7,453 nucleotides of DNA from Candidatus Omnitrophota bacterium. GTDB taxonomy: Bacteria; Omnitrophota; Gorgyraeia; Gygaellales; Profunditerraquicolaceae. Where the stretch lies: positions 1 to 7,453 of the forward strand of contig JAUYEC010000113.1 of NCBI GenBank assembly GCA_030691585.1, in the 5' to 3' direction. Shown in pieces: positions 6,700 through 7,453 of the stretch. The notes beneath the pieces were generated by a model. The model did no database searches. It saw nothing but the letters and a program-made list of their open reading frames with translations, and had not been told where the DNA came from. Positions within the stretch are counted from its first letter, which is position 1. Each line of letters opens with the position of its first letter. Position numbers and translations under genes: made by a program.

Positions 6700-6906
6700 A
6701 TGCTAAAAAAAATAATTAACATATTAAAAATTTTATTAATCTTCTATATTCTGTTTATTGTTAATGGATGCCTTGTTGTTTTTGTTTATACAAAAATAAA
6801 CCCGTCGTATGCAATCACCAAGGTCGCTTTCCCTTTTGGTTCATTGGCTGTGCTATTAGCCGTAATGGAAATGTTGGTTTACCGCAAATACAAAAAGAAG
6901 AAATAA
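6700..6906 (+). CDS. Small two-helix membrane protein, candidate immunity protein of the RHS tip
   Basis: The 68-residue product has hydrophobic segments at about residues 6-30 (IINILKILLIFYILFIVNGC..) and 40-61 (ITKVAFPFGSLAVLLAVMEM..). A short loop (TKINPSYA) lies between them, with a basic N terminus and a strongly basic tail (YRKYKKKK). The positive-inside rule puts both ends in the cytoplasm. The ATG at 6700 is preferred because GGGAGG (6691-6696) lies just before it, though the spacing of three bases is tight. An in-frame GTG at 6646 would add 18 residues encoded inside the RHS gene and has no support. The gene follows the RHS stop by 14 bases and is very AT-rich (12 G+C of 60 at 6721-6780), matching the adjoining tip. 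Position, size and composition fit an immunity gene. A membrane location would fit a membrane-acting or periplasmic toxin, but I recognise no family. Confidence 0.7.
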   Translation: MLKKIINILKILLIFYILFIVNGCLVVFVYTKINPSYAITKVAFPFGSLAVLLAVMEMLVYRKYKKKK

Positions 6907-6975
6907 GAAAAGATAAAACGGGGGTATTTCTTTTTGCTTAATCACGTTCTTTAATAATGAGCGTCCAACGACTAA

Positions 6976-7453
6976 CAACCAATTATATCCGCCGGCAGCC
7001 AGCAGAATTATTATCATTATGACGGTATCGGCACAGTTACAACGTTATCTAATTCCGCGGGCGCAATAGCGCAAACCTACGCCTACGACGCGTTCGGGAA
7101 TGTTCTTTCTCAAGGCGGCAGCGCCATAAACAACCGCAATTTCCTCACCAAGCAAACAGACTCCACCGGCCTAATCTTCTTCGGTGCCCGCTACTACGAC
7201 CCGCGTTTAGGACGATTCATTAGCGCTGATCCGAGTGGAATGTCGGATGGACCGAATCTCTACGTCTATTGTTCCAGCAGTCCCATTAACCTCATAGATC
7301 CGTGGGGGCTATGCGGGGAAAACGTTAATAATCAATTGCCGCCTTGGGCTTTGGTTGCCGGCAGCATAACAATAGCAACGCCAATCCCCGGCGACGAAAT
7401 AGTTTTTTGGACCATTGCCGGATATACGGTTTATCAAGCTACACATGGCCCCT
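6976..7453 (+). pseudogene. Orphan C-terminal fragment of a second RHS protein (no start, runs off the window)
   Basis: The frame opens after a TAA at 6973-6975 and stays open to the window end, with no ATG before the core. Homology begins near residues YYHYDGIGTVTTLSNSAGA (from about 7009) and covers the final YD unit and the RHS core. That core includes ARYYDPRLGRFISADPSGM, 18 residues, DPWGL (7228-7311), so the cleavage motif is intact. In the last 42 core residues 31 are identical to the full RHS protein upstream, but DNA and flanking residues have diverged, so this is not a fresh duplication. The new tip starts CGENVNNQLPP and continues with a hydrophobic stretch (WALVAGSITIATPIPGDE..), then leaves the window. 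It has lost roughly 1,150 residues of carrier compared with its neighbour. This is the usual shape of a displaced orphan RHS tip, kept as a recombination reserve in many loci. Confidence 0.85.

Noticed and set aside
6907..6940. Terminator after the small membrane gene
   Set aside because: AAAAGA and TCTTTT around a G-run can pair, but the stem is only six A/T-rich pairs with mismatches above it; too weak to call.
6957..7020. Short ATG frame of 21 codons before the orphan core
   Set aside because: It has no ribosome site and overlaps the RHS-homologous frame in another phase; chance.

Overview
The window looks like part of a chromosome, or a metagenome-derived contig, from an uncultured Gram-negative-type bacterium. 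Four things suggest Candidatus Omnitrophota or a neighbouring phylum: the style of the group-1 sigma factor, the secreted Ig-like/discoidin proteins, the Sec-exported RHS protein, and a short palindrome encoding V-G-T-G-L-K-P-V-P-T. The phylum is inferred from memory of such genomes and is not proven here. All supported genes lie on the + strand.

Layout. Positions 30-1568 carry a complete housekeeping sigma-70 factor (rpoD/sigA). A 75-base gap follows, with no clear terminator and with promoter-like elements (1575-1614). Next come two short secreted-protein frames, 1644-2135 and 2139-2633. They share one reading frame, are separated by a single TAA, and each has its own related signal peptide. 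Each also carries one half of the same discoidin (F5/8 type C) domain, so the pair looks like a broken and rearranged gene. The second frame overlaps by four bases the GTG start of a 1351-residue RHS/YD-repeat protein (2630-6685). This protein has a Sec signal peptide, an Ig-like domain inserted in the YD array, a complete RHS core with the spaced Asp self-cleavage motif, and a short, AT-rich, unrecognised C-terminal tip. Fourteen bases downstream, 6700-6906 encodes a 68-residue two-helix membrane protein. From about 6976 to the window end there is a start-less fragment of a second, divergent RHS core with a different C-terminal tip.

Interpretation. The right-hand part has the architecture of an RHS polymorphic toxin locus: a long conserved carrier, a self-cleaving core, a variable tip, a small candidate immunity gene, then a displaced 'orphan' tip. 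The carrier is probably exported by Sec rather than loaded on a type VI spike. The promoter near 1575-1614 could drive 1644-6906 as one operon, because the junctions are 3 bases, a 4-base overlap and 14 bases. Toxin and immunity functions are inferred from architecture only; neither tip contains a catalytic motif I recognise.
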